Shown here piece after piece: positions 1-9,676 of a stretch of DNA of 64,000 nt. Made by a program: the position numbers and the translations under genes. Under the pieces are notes generated by a model, which ran no database searches, had not been told where the DNA came from, and was given only the letters and a program-made list of their open reading frames with translations. Position 1 is the first letter of the stretch. Each line of letters starts with the position of its first letter. The stretch lies in contig NZ_CP118615.1 in the NCBI RefSeq assembly GCF_028993575.1, positions 2,108,001 to 2,172,000 on the forward strand. The letters are read 5' to 3'. The DNA comes from Micromonospora cathayae. Its GTDB lineage: Bacteria > Actinomycetota > Actinomycetes > Mycobacteriales > Micromonosporaceae.

Positions 1-2405
1 GGACGGGTTATCCGGTGGATCTGATCGAGTTGGATCTGGATCTGGAGGCGGATCTGTCGATCGATTCGATCAAGCGGGCCGAGGTGGCCGGTGAGGTCGC
101 GCAGCGGTTGCAGCTCGCGGTGGAGGGTGACGAGTCGGAGCTGGAGGACCTGGTCAAGGCGCGCACGGTGCGGGCCATGGTGACCTGGCTCGACCAGAAG
201 ATGGGCGCCGCCGGCACCGCCACCGTCACCGCCACGGCCACCCTCACCGTCGCGGCCCCGGCGGCTCCGGCCGGTCCGTCGGTGGCGGACTTCCAGAGCG
301 CGATTCTGGCGGTGATCAGTGAGCGGACGGGTTATCCGGTGGATCTGATCGAGTTGGATCTGGATCTGGAGGCGGATCTGTCGATCGATTCGATCAAGCG
401 GGCCGAGGTGGCCGGTGAGGTCGCGCAGCGGTTGCAGCTCGCGGTGGAGGGTGACGAGTCGGAGCTGGAGGACCTGGTCAAGGCGCGCACGGTGCGGGCC
501 ATGGTGACCTGGCTCGACCAGAAGATGGGCAGCACCCCCGCGCCGGCCGCCGCCTCGGCCGCACCGGTGGCCGCCGCCCCCGCCTCCGGTGCCAGCCTCG
601 CCGACTTCCAGGCCGCCATCCTGACGGTGATCAGTGAGCGGACGGGTTACCCGGTGGATCTGATCGAGTTGGACCTCGATCTGGAGGCGGACCTGTCGAT
701 CGACTCGATCAAGCGGGCCGAGGTGGCCGGTGAGGTCGCGTCGCGGCTGGACCTCGCGGTGGAGGGTGACGAGTCGGAGCTGGAGGACCTGGTCAAGGCA
801 CGCACCGTGCGGGCCATGGTCACCTGGCTCGACCAGAAGATGAACGGCACGGCCACCGCCGTCCCGGCCCCGGTCGAGACCGCCGCCCTGCCGGCCGCCT
901 CGGCCCCCGCCGCCGCCCCGGCCGAGGAGCTGATGAACGTCGGTATTCCGCCGAAGCGACTGGTACCCCGGGAGTCGGTCCGGCCCGCGTCCCTCGGCGA
1001 CCCGGCCGAACTCCTCGCCGGCCGGCAGTTCCTGATCACCGGCGGCGGCGCGGTCGGGGCGTACCTGGCCGAGCTGCTCGGCGAGCACGGCGCGGGCGGC
1101 CAGCTCGGCGTCCTCGACAGCGAGCAGGCCGACCAGGGCTTCGACGGGTTCCTCCTGCTCGACGGCCTGACCCGGACCGAAGGCCCGCTGCTGCCGTCGG
1201 TGTTCCCGCTGGTCCAGCGGGTGCTGGCGACCAACCCGCGCTGGCTGGTCGGGGCCGGCGCGCCGGCCACCGGCGGCACCGCCGACGGCATGCCCGGCCT
1301 GTTCCGCACCATCGCCCGCGAGTACCCCGAGCTGACCGCCCGCTTCGTCGAGGTGGACGCGACCGCCGAGGCCGAGGTGCTGGCCCGGCAGATCTTCGAG
1401 GAACTGCTGACCACCGGCGAGGAGAAGCCCTCGGTCGTCGCCCGGCGCGGCGACGAACGGTACGTGGCCGACCTGGTCCCGGTGGACCTGGGCGAACTGG
1501 CCGCCCGGGGTGCCGGCCCGGCCGGTGAGGGAGCCTCCGAGGTCGCCGCGCTCGGCCTCAGCCACGACTCGGTGGTGGTGCTGATCGGCGGGGCCCGGGG
1601 CATCACCCCCTGGTTCGCCCGTACCCTCGCCTCGGCCGGCCGCTGCAAGATCGAGCTGGTCGGGCGTACCCCCCGCCCGGAGGGCCCGGAGGACCCGGCG
1701 CTGGCCGCCGCCCGGGACAAGACCGCGCTGCGCGCCGCCCTGGTGCAGCAGGGGCTGCGCGCCCCGGCGGAGATCGAGCGCCGGGCGTCGGCCATCCTGG
1801 CCGGCCGGGAGGTCGAGGCGACCATCGCCGAACTGACCGAACTCGGCGGCGAGGTCCGCTACCACACCCTCGACGTGCGGGACGCCGACGCGACGAAGGC
1901 GCTGCTCGCCGACATCCACCGGCACCACGGCCGGCTCGACGGGCTGGTCTACGCGGCCGGCATCATCGAGGACAAGCTGATCGCCGAGAAGGACCCGGCG
2001 TCCTTCACCCGGGTCTTCGACGTCAAGGTCAACGGGGCCCGCGCGGTTCTCACCGGCCTGGACGAGCTGCCCGGCCAGCCCCGCTTCGTGGTCTTCTTCG
2101 GCAGCATCGCCGCCGCCTACGGCAACCGGGGCCAGGCCGACTACGCCGCCGCCAACGACGCCCTGGACACCATCGGCACCCGCTGGTCCACCAGCACCGG
2201 GATCCGCTGCCTGACCGTCCACTGGGGTCCGTGGGCCCCGGGTGCCGGGCACGGCGGCATGGTCACCGCCGAGCTGAGCCGGGAGTACGCGCGGCGCGGC
2301 ATCGGCCTGATCGACCCGGAGGAGGGCGCGCTCAGCCTGCTCCGCGAGCTGGCCTGGGCCGACCCGAGCGACACCTCGGTCGTCTACACCGCGTCGGGCT
2401 GGTGA
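1..2405 (+). CDS. PUFA/HglE-type iterative synthase, 3' part: three tandem ACPs and a ketoreductase
   Basis: The 5' end is missing: the reading frame is open from base 3 and enters in the middle of an ACP. Three acyl carrier domains follow, each with the PUFA-synthase style motif LSIDSIKRAEV; the phosphopantetheine serine codons are at 66-68, 390-392 and 705-707. Ala/Pro-rich linkers separate them. From about base 940 comes a KR region: a structural half, then the NADPH loop IGGARGI near 1585 and the catalytic S...Y pair in GSIAAAYGNRGQADY near 2100. This ACPn-KR order matches the C-terminal half of PfaA-like proteins (KS-AT-ACPn-KR), so a KS-AT is expected upstream. The stop overlaps the next synthase gene by 4 bp. 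ACP1 and ACP2 are identical over the 206 bp visible. The product chain cannot be deduced. Confidence 0.9.
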   Translation, partial: TGYPVDLIELDLDLEADLSIDSIKRAEVAGEVAQRLQLAVEGDESELEDLVKARTVRAMVTWLDQKMGAAGTATVTATATLTVAAPAAPAGPSVADFQSAILAVISERTGYPVDLIELDLDLEADLSIDSIKRAEVAGEVAQRLQLAVEGDESELEDLVKARTVRAMVTWLDQKMGSTPAPAAASAAPVAAAPASGASLADFQAAILTVISERTGYPVDLIELDLDLEADLSIDSIKRAEVAGEVASRLDLAVEGDESELEDLVKARTVRAMVTWLDQKMNGTATAVPAPVETAALPAASAPAAAPAEELMNVGIPPKRLVPRESVRPASLGDPAELLAGRQFLITGGGAVGAYLAELLGEHGAGGQLGVLDSEQADQGFDGFLLLDGLTRTEGPLLPSVFPLVQRVLATNPRWLVGAGAPATGGTADGMPGLFRTIAREYPELTARFVEVDATAEAEVLARQIFEELLTTGEEKPSVVARRGDERYVADLVPVDLGELAARGAGPAGEGASEVAALGLSHDSVVVLIGGARGITPWFARTLASAGRCKIELVGRTPRPEGPEDPALAAARDKTALRAALVQQGLRAPAEIERRASAILAGREVEATIAELTELGGEVRYHTLDVRDADATKALLADIHRHHGRLDGLVYAAGIIEDKLIAEKDPASFTRVFDVKVNGARAVLTGLDELPGQPRFVVFFGSIAAAYGNRGQADYAAANDALDTIGTRWSTSTGIRCLTVHWGPWAPGAGHGGMVTAELSREYARRGIGLIDPEEGALSLLRELAWADPSDTSVVYTASGW

Positions 2406-5400
2406 GCGACGTGACGACGCCCGACCAGCAGATCGCGATCGTCGGCATGGCGGCGCTCATGCCCGGGGCCGGCGACCTGGAAAGCTACTGGCGCAACCTG
2501 GTCGACGGGGTGGACGCGATCACCGACGTCCCGGAGCACCGCTGGGACGACGAGTTCTACGACCCCGAGCAGGCCCACCGGGCGGACCGGATGTACTGCC
2601 GGCGGGGCGGCTTCGTGGACGAGTACGCCACCTTCGAGCCGCTGAAGTTCGGCGTGATGCCCGCCTCGGTACACGAGATCGAACCGGACCAGCTCATCAC
2701 CCTCGAAGTGGCCGCGAAGGCCATCGACGACGCGGGTGGCCCGGACAGACTTCCGTCGGGGGAGCGGGTCGGGGTGATCCTGGGCCGGGGCGGCATCCTC
2801 AGCCCCGCCCAGGCCCGGTACGCCCAGCGGGTCCGGATGTCCAGCCAGGTCATCAGCATCCTGCGCGAACTCGTCCCGGACGTCGACCCGGCCCGGCTGG
2901 AGATGCTGCGCAAGAAGTTCGACGAGCGGCTCGGCCCGTACCAGCCGGAGGGGACCATCGGCCTGGTGCCGAACCTGGCCGCCTCCCGGGTGGCGAACCG
3001 GCTCAACCTGCGCGGCCCGGCGTACACCCTGGACGCGGCGTGCGCGTCGTCGCTGATCGCCGTCGACCAGGGCATCACCGAACTCCAGAACGGCCGGCTC
3101 GACGCGGTGCTGGCCGGGGGCGTGCACCACGTGCACGACATCAGCTTCTGGTCGGTGTTCAACCAGCTCCGGGCGCTGTCACGGCAGGGCGAGATCCGGC
3201 CGTTCGACGCGAACGCCGACGGGCTGCTGATCGGCGAGGGCACCGGCATCGTGGTGCTCAAGCGGTACGCCGACGCGCTGCGCGACGGCGACCGGGTGTA
3301 CGCGGTGATCCGGGGCAGCGGGGTCTCCAGCGACGGCAAGTCGGCGAGCATGTTCAACCCGGCCGTCTCCGGTCAGGTGCTCGCCATCCAGCGTGCCTGG
3401 GCGGCGGCCGGGCTGGACCCGACCGCCCCGGACGCGGTGGGCATGCTGGAGGCGCACGGCACCGGCACCCCCACCGGGGACGCCGCCGAGCTGACCACCG
3501 TCGGGCAGACCTTCGGGGCGTACCGGGGTGGGCCGAAGCCGGTGATCGGCTCGGTGAAGTCGATGATCGGCCACACCATGCCGGCCGCCGGCATCGCCGG
3601 CCTGATCAAGTCGACGCTGGCCGTGCACCGGGGCATGCTGCTGCCCACCCTGCACTGCGACAACCCCCGGGCCGAGATGGCCGGAACCCGGTTCGCGCCG
3701 ATCACCGAGGCCCGGCCGTGGGAGAGCGACGGCCCGCGTCGGGCCGCGGTGAACGCGTTCGGCTTCGGCGGGATCAACGCCCACGTGATCATCGAGCAGG
3801 TCGCCGACCGGAGCGGGGTGGCGCTGCCCGTCACCGGCCTGACCGGGGCCGGCGGGAAGGTCGTGGTGGACGAGCCGGACCAGGTGCTCTGGCTGGCCGC
3901 GCCGACCCCGGCCGCCCTCACCGAGCTGCTGGCCGCCGACGACGTGACGGTCCGCCGGCTCGGTGCCGAGCGGGCCCAGGCCGCCCCCGGCCCGGTCGGT
4001 GCCGCCGACCGGGTCCGGCTGGGCATCGTCAACCCCAGCGACAAGCTGCTCACCGTGGCCCGCAAGACGGTCGCCCGGGGGCAGGCGTGGCGGGGCGGAC
4101 GGGACATCTGGTTCAGCCCGGACCCGCTGCTGGCCGGCGGCGGCAAGCTCATCTCGGTCTTTCCCGGTCTGGAGGCGGAGTTCGCGCCGCGTACCGCCGA
4201 CCTGGCCGCCCACTTCGGGCTGCCGGACCGGCCCTGGTCGATGGCGGACCTCGGGCAGCACGGCGCCGGTCTGATCGAGGTCGGCAAGATGCTGCACGAG
4301 GCGCTGCGCCGGATGCGGATCGAGCCGGACGCGGTCGCCGGGCACAGCATCGGCGAGTGGACGGCCGCCGCGGTCAGCGGGCAGGCCGACGGGGCCAGCA
4401 TGGACGAGTTCCTGGCCGCGTTCAGCGCCGAGTCGGTGAAGATCACCGGGTACGTCTTCGCCGCGGTCGCCACCGCCGCCGACCAGGTCACGCCCCTCCT
4501 GGGCGACTTCCCCGGGGTGGTGCTGTCGCACGACAACGCGCCGGCGCAGTGCGTGGTCAACGGGCCGGAGACCGAGGTCGACCGGCTGGTGGAGGTGCTG
4601 CGCGGGCGGAACGTGTTCTGCCAGAAGCTGCCCTTCGAGTCGGCGTTCCACACCCCGATCTTCGGGGACGGGCTCCGCTCCATCGGTGACGCGCTGGGCC
4701 GGCTGAAGGTACGGCCGAGCAACCGGCCGATCTGGTCCGGCACCCTGGCCGGGCCGTTCCCCGACGAGCCGGCCGAGATCCAGCAGGTGTTCATCCGGCA
4801 CATGATGGAACCGGTCTGGTTCCGGCAGACCGTCGCCGCCATGTACGACGCCGGGTTCCGGGTCTTCCTCCAGGTCGGGGCCGGGCAGCTCGCCTCGCTC
4901 ATCGACGACAACCTGCGCGGCAAGGACCACCTGGCGATCCCGGTCAATGTGGCGCACCGGGGCGGGCTCAACCAGCTCCGCCGGGTGGCGACCGCGCTCT
5001 GGGTCGAGGGCGGCGCACCGGACCTGCGGGTCCTGGACAGCACCGGTGGCCGTACCCCGGCGGCGAAGAGCACGGTGGGCAGCGGCAAGCGCGGCCCGAC
5101 CATCAAGCTCGACCTCGGCGGGCCGCTGGTCCGGCTCGGCGAGGACGCGGCCGGCATGCTCGGTGTGTCCGCTGCCGGCGCCGGTCCCGCCGCGCCGGCA
5201 CCGGCCGCGCCGCTCGCTGCGCAGCCGGCGGCGACCGCCCCGGTGACCGGCGAGACCGGGGCCGCGCTGGCGGCGTTGCAGCAGCTCGCCGGGCACTCCC
5301 GGGCCGCCGCGGAACTGGCCGCCCTGCTCCGGGACACCGCCCAGGGCACCGCGAACGTGCTGGCCGCGGCCGGCGGCACCGCCGCGCCGACCCGGCCCGG

Positions 5401-7285
5401 CACCACCCCACCCGTGCGGCCCGGTACCGCCGTGCCGAACCGGCCCGGCGTCCCGACGGCCCGGCCCGCGACCGGCGTACCGACCCGACCCGGCGTCCCG
5501 GCCGCCCCGCCCGTCCGGCCCACCGCGGCCGGCCCGGTGCCGCCCGTCCGGCCGGCCACCAGCCCGGCGGCGCCCGTCCGTCCGGGTACCGTCCCGGCGG
5601 CACCGGTCCGGCCCACGGCCGGCCCCGCCGTCCCGGCCGTCCCCGTCCGGCCGGTCGCCACGCCGGCGGCCCGGAACGTGGCCGCGCCGGCGGCGGTCGC
5701 CCGACCCGGGGCCGCGCCGGCCCGGGAGGTCGGCCGGGTCACCCTGCGCGTCTCCATCGAGACCATGCCGTACCTGCTGGACCACTGCTTCTTCGTGCAG
5801 CCGGACGACTGGCCGGACGTGGAGGACCGGTGGCCGGTGGTACCGGCGACCGCCCTGGTCCAGCACATGATGGACGCCGCCGAGCAGCTCCTGCCCGGCC
5901 AGCGGGTGATCGCCGTGCACGACGCCAAGTTCAACCGCTGGCTGATCGCCGAGCCGGCCCAGGACGTCGAGATCACCGTGCGGGAGGCCGGTGACAACCG
6001 GTACACCTGCGCGATCGGCACGTACGCCCGGGCCACCGTCGAGATGGCCGCCGGCTACCCGGCCCCGACCGAGCAGCCGTGGACGCACGACCCGGCGACC
6101 GAGCGGCCGACCACCCTGCCCGCCGACGAGATGTACGCCGAGCGGCTGATGTTCCACGGCCCGCAGTTCCAGGGCGTCACGAAGATCCACGCCATCGGCG
6201 ACATGCACGTCCGGGGCGAGGTCACCGCACCGGTGCCGCCCGGCGCGCTGCTGGACAACGCGCTCCAGGTCATCGGCAACTGGCTGATCACCACCCAGCC
6301 GGTACGGACCGTGGCGCTGCCGGTCGGCCTCCGCAACGTGCAGTTCTTCGGGCCGCCCCCGCCGCCCGGTCGGGCGTTCGAGTGCGTCGCCCGGGTGCGG
6401 TCCATCGACGACGGACAGCTCGTCGCGGACACCCAGCTCAGCTACCAGGGCCGGGTGTGGGCGCAGATCAACGGCGCGGTGGACCGCCGCTTCGACAGCC
6501 ACCCGCAGGCCCGGATCGCCGAACGGTTCCCGGAGAAGTACCCGATGTCGCTGTTCCAGCCGGAGGGCTGGACGATGGCCTTCGACTGCTGGACCGACCT
6601 GGTCACCCGGGGCATGGCCGCGCGCGGCATCCTCGGCGGGGCGGCCAACGCCGAGTACGAGAAGCAGCCGGCGAAGACCCGCAAGCAGTGGATGCTCGGC
6701 CGGATCGCCGCCAAGGACGCCGTCCGGTCCCGCCTCTGGGAGGACGGGCACACCGACATCTACCCGATCGAGCTGACCGTGGGCAACGACCCGGACGGTC
6801 GCCCCTTCGTCAAGGCCCGCCAGGGCCGGGGCTGGCGGGACTGCGACGTGTCGCTGGCGCACTGCCAGGAGATCGGTGTCGCCATCGCGAAGCCGCGTAC
6901 CCCCGGTGAGCCGGTCGGCGGGCCGGGCGTCGGCATCGACGTCGCCGAACTGGGCGACCTGCCGGCCGGCTGTGTGCTCGACCCGGCCGAGACGGCGCTG
7001 CTGGACTCGCTGGCCGGCCGGGACGCCGCCGCCCGGCAGCTCTGGTCGACCCGGTTCCGGGCGGCCCGGGAGGCGGTCGGCAAGGCCGAGGGCGTCGGAC
7101 CGGCCGGCGGGAACCGCCCGATCCGGGTGCGGTCGGCCACCGACGAGGCGTCGACCGTCGAGGTGGACGGGCGCACCTACCGGGTCGGCCACCGTGAGGT
7201 CGACAACCCGGCCGACCTGCCGCCGCGCCGCTACGTCGTCGCCTGGACCTGGGGTCCGGAGCCGGCCACCGCCCCCTCCCCGTGA
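2402..7285 (+). CDS. Multidomain synthase KS-AT-DH-phosphopantetheinyl transferase
   Basis: A protein of 1627 aa starting at GTG 2402, overlapping the previous stop (GTGA). An N-terminal ketosynthase (about 8-470) carries the full triad: Cys214 in DAACASSL, His352 in EAHGTGTPTGD and His391 in GHTMPAAG. It resembles PfaA/HglE-type KS domains. An acyltransferase follows with GHSIGEW (Ser649). A Pro/Arg/Ala-rich linker (about 980-1110) with RPG repeats leads to a hot-dog dehydratase (His1128 in LLDHCF, then FHGPQFQG). The C-terminus is a Sfp-type phosphopantetheinyl transferase with GVGIDVAEL (Asp1513) and RAAREAVGK (Lys1561), so the enzyme may activate the ACPs of its own pathway. An ACP gene follows 47 bp downstream. 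A C-terminal PPTase is also known from enediyne synthases, but no enediyne accessory genes are present. Confidence 0.92.
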   Translation: MSDVTTPDQQIAIVGMAALMPGAGDLESYWRNLVDGVDAITDVPEHRWDDEFYDPEQAHRADRMYCRRGGFVDEYATFEPLKFGVMPASVHEIEPDQLITLEVAAKAIDDAGGPDRLPSGERVGVILGRGGILSPAQARYAQRVRMSSQVISILRELVPDVDPARLEMLRKKFDERLGPYQPEGTIGLVPNLAASRVANRLNLRGPAYTLDAACASSLIAVDQGITELQNGRLDAVLAGGVHHVHDISFWSVFNQLRALSRQGEIRPFDANADGLLIGEGTGIVVLKRYADALRDGDRVYAVIRGSGVSSDGKSASMFNPAVSGQVLAIQRAWAAAGLDPTAPDAVGMLEAHGTGTPTGDAAELTTVGQTFGAYRGGPKPVIGSVKSMIGHTMPAAGIAGLIKSTLAVHRGMLLPTLHCDNPRAEMAGTRFAPITEARPWESDGPRRAAVNAFGFGGINAHVIIEQVADRSGVALPVTGLTGAGGKVVVDEPDQVLWLAAPTPAALTELLAADDVTVRRLGAERAQAAPGPVGAADRVRLGIVNPSDKLLTVARKTVARGQAWRGGRDIWFSPDPLLAGGGKLISVFPGLEAEFAPRTADLAAHFGLPDRPWSMADLGQHGAGLIEVGKMLHEALRRMRIEPDAVAGHSIGEWTAAAVSGQADGASMDEFLAAFSAESVKITGYVFAAVATAADQVTPLLGDFPGVVLSHDNAPAQCVVNGPETEVDRLVEVLRGRNVFCQKLPFESAFHTPIFGDGLRSIGDALGRLKVRPSNRPIWSGTLAGPFPDEPAEIQQVFIRHMMEPVWFRQTVAAMYDAGFRVFLQVGAGQLASLIDDNLRGKDHLAIPVNVAHRGGLNQLRRVATALWVEGGAPDLRVLDSTGGRTPAAKSTVGSGKRGPTIKLDLGGPLVRLGEDAAGMLGVSAAGAGPAAPAPAAPLAAQPAATAPVTGETGAALAALQQLAGHSRAAAELAALLRDTAQGTANVLAAAGGTAAPTRPGTTPPVRPGTAVPNRPGVPTARPATGVPTRPGVPAAPPVRPTAAGPVPPVRPATSPAAPVRPGTVPAAPVRPTAGPAVPAVPVRPVATPAARNVAAPAAVARPGAAPAREVGRVTLRVSIETMPYLLDHCFFVQPDDWPDVEDRWPVVPATALVQHMMDAAEQLLPGQRVIAVHDAKFNRWLIAEPAQDVEITVREAGDNRYTCAIGTYARATVEMAAGYPAPTEQPWTHDPATERPTTLPADEMYAERLMFHGPQFQGVTKIHAIGDMHVRGEVTAPVPPGALLDNALQVIGNWLITTQPVRTVALPVGLRNVQFFGPPPPPGRAFECVARVRSIDDGQLVADTQLSYQGRVWAQINGAVDRRFDSHPQARIAERFPEKYPMSLFQPEGWTMAFDCWTDLVTRGMAARGILGGAANAEYEKQPAKTRKQWMLGRIAAKDAVRSRLWEDGHTDIYPIELTVGNDPDGRPFVKARQGRGWRDCDVSLAHCQEIGVAIAKPRTPGEPVGGPGVGIDVAELGDLPAGCVLDPAETALLDSLAGRDAAARQLWSTRFRAAREAVGKAEGVGPAGGNRPIRVRSATDEASTVEVDGRTYRVGHREVDNPADLPPRRYVVAWTWGPEPATAPSP

Positions 7286-7332
7286 CCCGTTTCCCCGCTC
7301 AGTCGATCAGCCGAACGCAAAGGAGCAACCCC

Positions 7333-7647
7333 ATGTCCGCGACGCAGGCCAAGGTCCTCGCCGACATCACCACGATGGTCCAGGCCGTGCTCGGTGACTT
7401 CGTCGCCGACCAGGAGATCACCATGGACACCACCTTCCGGGAGGACCTCGGAATGGAGAGCATCGACGTGGTCTCCCTGGCCGGTCGGCTCCAGACCCGG
7501 TACGGCGACACCGTCAACTTCGCGCACTTCGTCGCCAAGCTGGACCTGGAGACCGTCGGTGACCTGACCGTCGGGCACCTGGTCACCCACATCGCCGACG
7601 CGATCGACGCCAAGGCGGCGGGCCCGGTCGAGGTGGCCGCCCGGTGA
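7333..7647 (+). CDS. Free-standing acyl carrier protein
   Basis: A 104-aa protein preceded by AAGGAG eight bases before ATG 7333. It has the ACP helix-2 motif EDLGMESIDVVSLAGRLQ, where the Ser is the expected 4'-phosphopantetheine site. It differs clearly from the tandem ACPs of the first gene (GMESIDV against LSIDSIKR), so it may serve loading or a dedicated tailoring step rather than iterative elongation. Its end overlaps the hydrolase start by four bases (GTGA), indicating translational coupling. Confidence 0.9.
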   Translation: MSATQAKVLADITTMVQAVLGDFVADQEITMDTTFREDLGMESIDVVSLAGRLQTRYGDTVNFAHFVAKLDLETVGDLTVGHLVTHIADAIDAKAAGPVEVAAR

Positions 7648-8606
7648 CCATGCTCCAGGCGAACGGGATCACGCTGCACGTGCAGCGGCTCGACCCCGCC
7701 CCGCCGTCGGCCGACCGGTCCGCGCCGACGCGGACCGGGCCGGCCGGACCGCCGCCGGACCCGGGGGCGGCCGGGGTGCAGCAGGCCGGGGCGACCGGGC
7801 CGCAGCCCGTCGGGCCGGCCGGGCCGCTGCCGACCGCCGTGCTCATCCACGGCATGGCCTCCGACACCATGGCGAGCTGGTACTTCACGCTGGCCGAGCC
7901 GCTGGCCGGGGCCGGCTTCCCGGTGGTCCTGTACGACCTGCGCGGCCACGGTCGCAGCGAGCGGCCGGCCACCGGGTACGCCCTCGACGACTTCGTCGAC
8001 GACCTGGCGGCCCTGCTCGACGAGCTGGGCATCACCGGTCCGCTGCTGCTGCTCGGCAACTCGTTCGGCGGCACCATCGCCTTCGGGTACGCGGCCCGGC
8101 ACCCGGAGCGGGTCGCCGGCATCGTGGCCGTCGAGTCCGCCCCGCCCATCGAGGACTGGATGGTCCGGGTGAAGCAGCGGCTCAACCGGGTCGCCACCCG
8201 ACTCCCGCAGGAGGGGGCGGTGGCCGAGATCGGCATGCGGCGGGGCCGGATCGCCGGCCGCCGCGCCGCCGAGACCAGCCGGATGCTGACCACCACCAGC
8301 CTCGCCGAGGAACTGCCGGCCAGCCGGCTGCCCGCGGTCGACCAACTGGCCGCGATCGGCTGCCCGGTGCTCTGCCTGTACGGCGGCCGGTCGGCGGTGG
8401 TCGAACTGGCCCCGGCGGTCCGGCTGCTGCTTCCACAGACCCGCACGGTCGTTCTCCCTGAGGAGAAGCACACCGTCCTGATCGACCAGCCCAACCGGGT
8501 ACGCGGGCACGTCTTCGGGTGGCTGGCCGCCGAGTGCGGTCTGCCCGTCGAGGGCGGGCTCCCCGTCGACCGGGGGCTGGCCGTCGACCAGCCCACCACC
8601 ACATGA
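7644..8606 (+). CDS. Alpha/beta hydrolase, possible chain-release or editing thioesterase
   Basis: A 320-aa alpha/beta hydrolase. After a 40-residue Pro/Ala/Gly-rich N-terminal stretch come the oxyanion-hole strand VLIHGMASD, the nucleophile elbow GNSFGG (Ser140) and a C-terminal His in EEKHTVLID. No signal peptide is seen, so it should be cytoplasmic. It starts inside the ACP stop codon and lies between ACP and sulfotransferase, which favours action on an ACP- or CoA-bound product (release or hydrolytic editing). The family is too broad to fix the substrate. Confidence 0.85.
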   Translation: MTMLQANGITLHVQRLDPAPPSADRSAPTRTGPAGPPPDPGAAGVQQAGATGPQPVGPAGPLPTAVLIHGMASDTMASWYFTLAEPLAGAGFPVVLYDLRGHGRSERPATGYALDDFVDDLAALLDELGITGPLLLLGNSFGGTIAFGYAARHPERVAGIVAVESAPPIEDWMVRVKQRLNRVATRLPQEGAVAEIGMRRGRIAGRRAAETSRMLTTTSLAEELPASRLPAVDQLAAIGCPVLCLYGGRSAVVELAPAVRLLLPQTRTVVLPEEKHTVLIDQPNRVRGHVFGWLAAECGLPVEGGLPVDRGLAVDQPTTT

Positions 8607-8632
8607 CCGCGCGACACGCAGGAGGACTTCCG

Positions 8633-9592
8633 ATGGACACCCCGATCACCGGTCGGTCGATCATCATCAGCAGTGGACGGTGCGGGTCGACGCTGCTGTC
8701 CGACCTGATCGCCGAGGAGCCGGAGACCCTCTCCGCCCAGGAGTTCTTCATGTCGGTCGCGCCCTGGGCGCGCAGCGCCGACGTGATCAGCGGGCCGGAG
8801 TACTGGGAGGTGCTGGCCAGCCCCAAGGCGGAGCTGTCCACCCTGTTCCGGATCGGGTTGCCGCCGAAGGAGCTGCACTACCCGGCCACCGGCCGGTGGG
8901 GGGACCGGATGGTCGAGCTGCCCCGCATCCTGGCGATCACCCTGTCCAAGGTCTCCGACGACCCGGACGGCCTGTTCGACCAGCTCGCCGCGCGGGTGCC
9001 CGACTTCCCCGAGCAGAGCGTGGCCCGGCACCACCAGGACTTCCTGGACCTGCTGGCCCGGCTCACCGGCCGGGTCCGCTGGGTGGAGCGGTCCGGCGGG
9101 TCGAGCCACGTCGCCCCGTACCTGCTCAAGGGCTTCCCCGAGGCGAAGATCGTGTACCTGACGCGGGCCTGGGAACCGACCGCGAAGTCGATGAGCCGGC
9201 ACTCGTCCTTCCAGCTGATCCAGCTCCGGATCGAGTTCCTCGGCCGGTGCGGGCTCGACCCGTTCCGGGTGCAGCCCGGCGACGAGGTGCCCGAGGAGAT
9301 GGTGCCGTACCTGCCGGCGAACCTGACCGCCGAGGCGTTGCGCGAGCGCGGCCAGGACCTGCGCCGCTACCTGGGGCTGTGCGCGTTCATGGCGGCCCAG
9401 GCCGAGCAGGCGCTGACCGACCACACCCCGGACCACCTGCTGGTCATGAAGTACGAGGAGCTGGTCGCCGACCCGGTCGCCGAACTGGTTCGGCTCGGCA
9501 GCTTCCTGGAGTTCGCGCAGCCGCGGCAGTGGGCCGAGGCGGTGGCCGACCGGGTCGTCGACCCGTCCCGGCCCCGGCAACCGGTCGGCTGA
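8633..9592 (+). CDS. PAPS-dependent sulfotransferase family protein
   Basis: A 319-aa protein starting at ATG 8633 after AGGAGG. The N-terminal P-loop-like segment SGRCGSTLLS (residues 14-23) is the 5'-phosphosulfate binding loop typical of bacterial PAPS sulfotransferases, and WVERSGGSSHVAPYLL plus KIVYLTRAWEP resemble the 3'-phosphate binding region. It should transfer sulfate from PAPS to a hydroxyl or amine of an acceptor. It follows the synthase, ACP and hydrolase at short spacing, and cysQ/cysD/cysN lie about 5 kb downstream on the same strand, so the synthase product is the likely acceptor. The acceptor itself cannot be read from the sequence. Confidence 0.85.
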   Translation: MDTPITGRSIIISSGRCGSTLLSDLIAEEPETLSAQEFFMSVAPWARSADVISGPEYWEVLASPKAELSTLFRIGLPPKELHYPATGRWGDRMVELPRILAITLSKVSDDPDGLFDQLAARVPDFPEQSVARHHQDFLDLLARLTGRVRWVERSGGSSHVAPYLLKGFPEAKIVYLTRAWEPTAKSMSRHSSFQLIQLRIEFLGRCGLDPFRVQPGDEVPEEMVPYLPANLTAEALRERGQDLRRYLGLCAFMAAQAEQALTDHTPDHLLVMKYEELVADPVAELVRLGSFLEFAQPRQWAEAVADRVVDPSRPRQPVG

Positions 9593-9676
9593 GACCGTCG
9601 CGCATCCCTACCCTGAACCACGGTCGACCGTCCTAGGTGGACCGTTGTCCCATCACCTTTGCGAAAGCGAGACAGT

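Noticed and set aside
647..1825. Long open frames opposite the synthase genes (and opposite most high-GC genes)
   Set aside because: They mirror G/C-rich third positions of the true genes, are Arg/Pro/Ala-rich and have no domains or ribosome sites.
1..9592. Enediyne polyketide cluster
   Set aside because: A C-terminal PPTase on a synthase recalls enediyne PKSs, but the order is split, the ACPs are PUFA-like tandem copies, and none of the enediyne accessory genes (E3/E4/E5/E10-type) is present.
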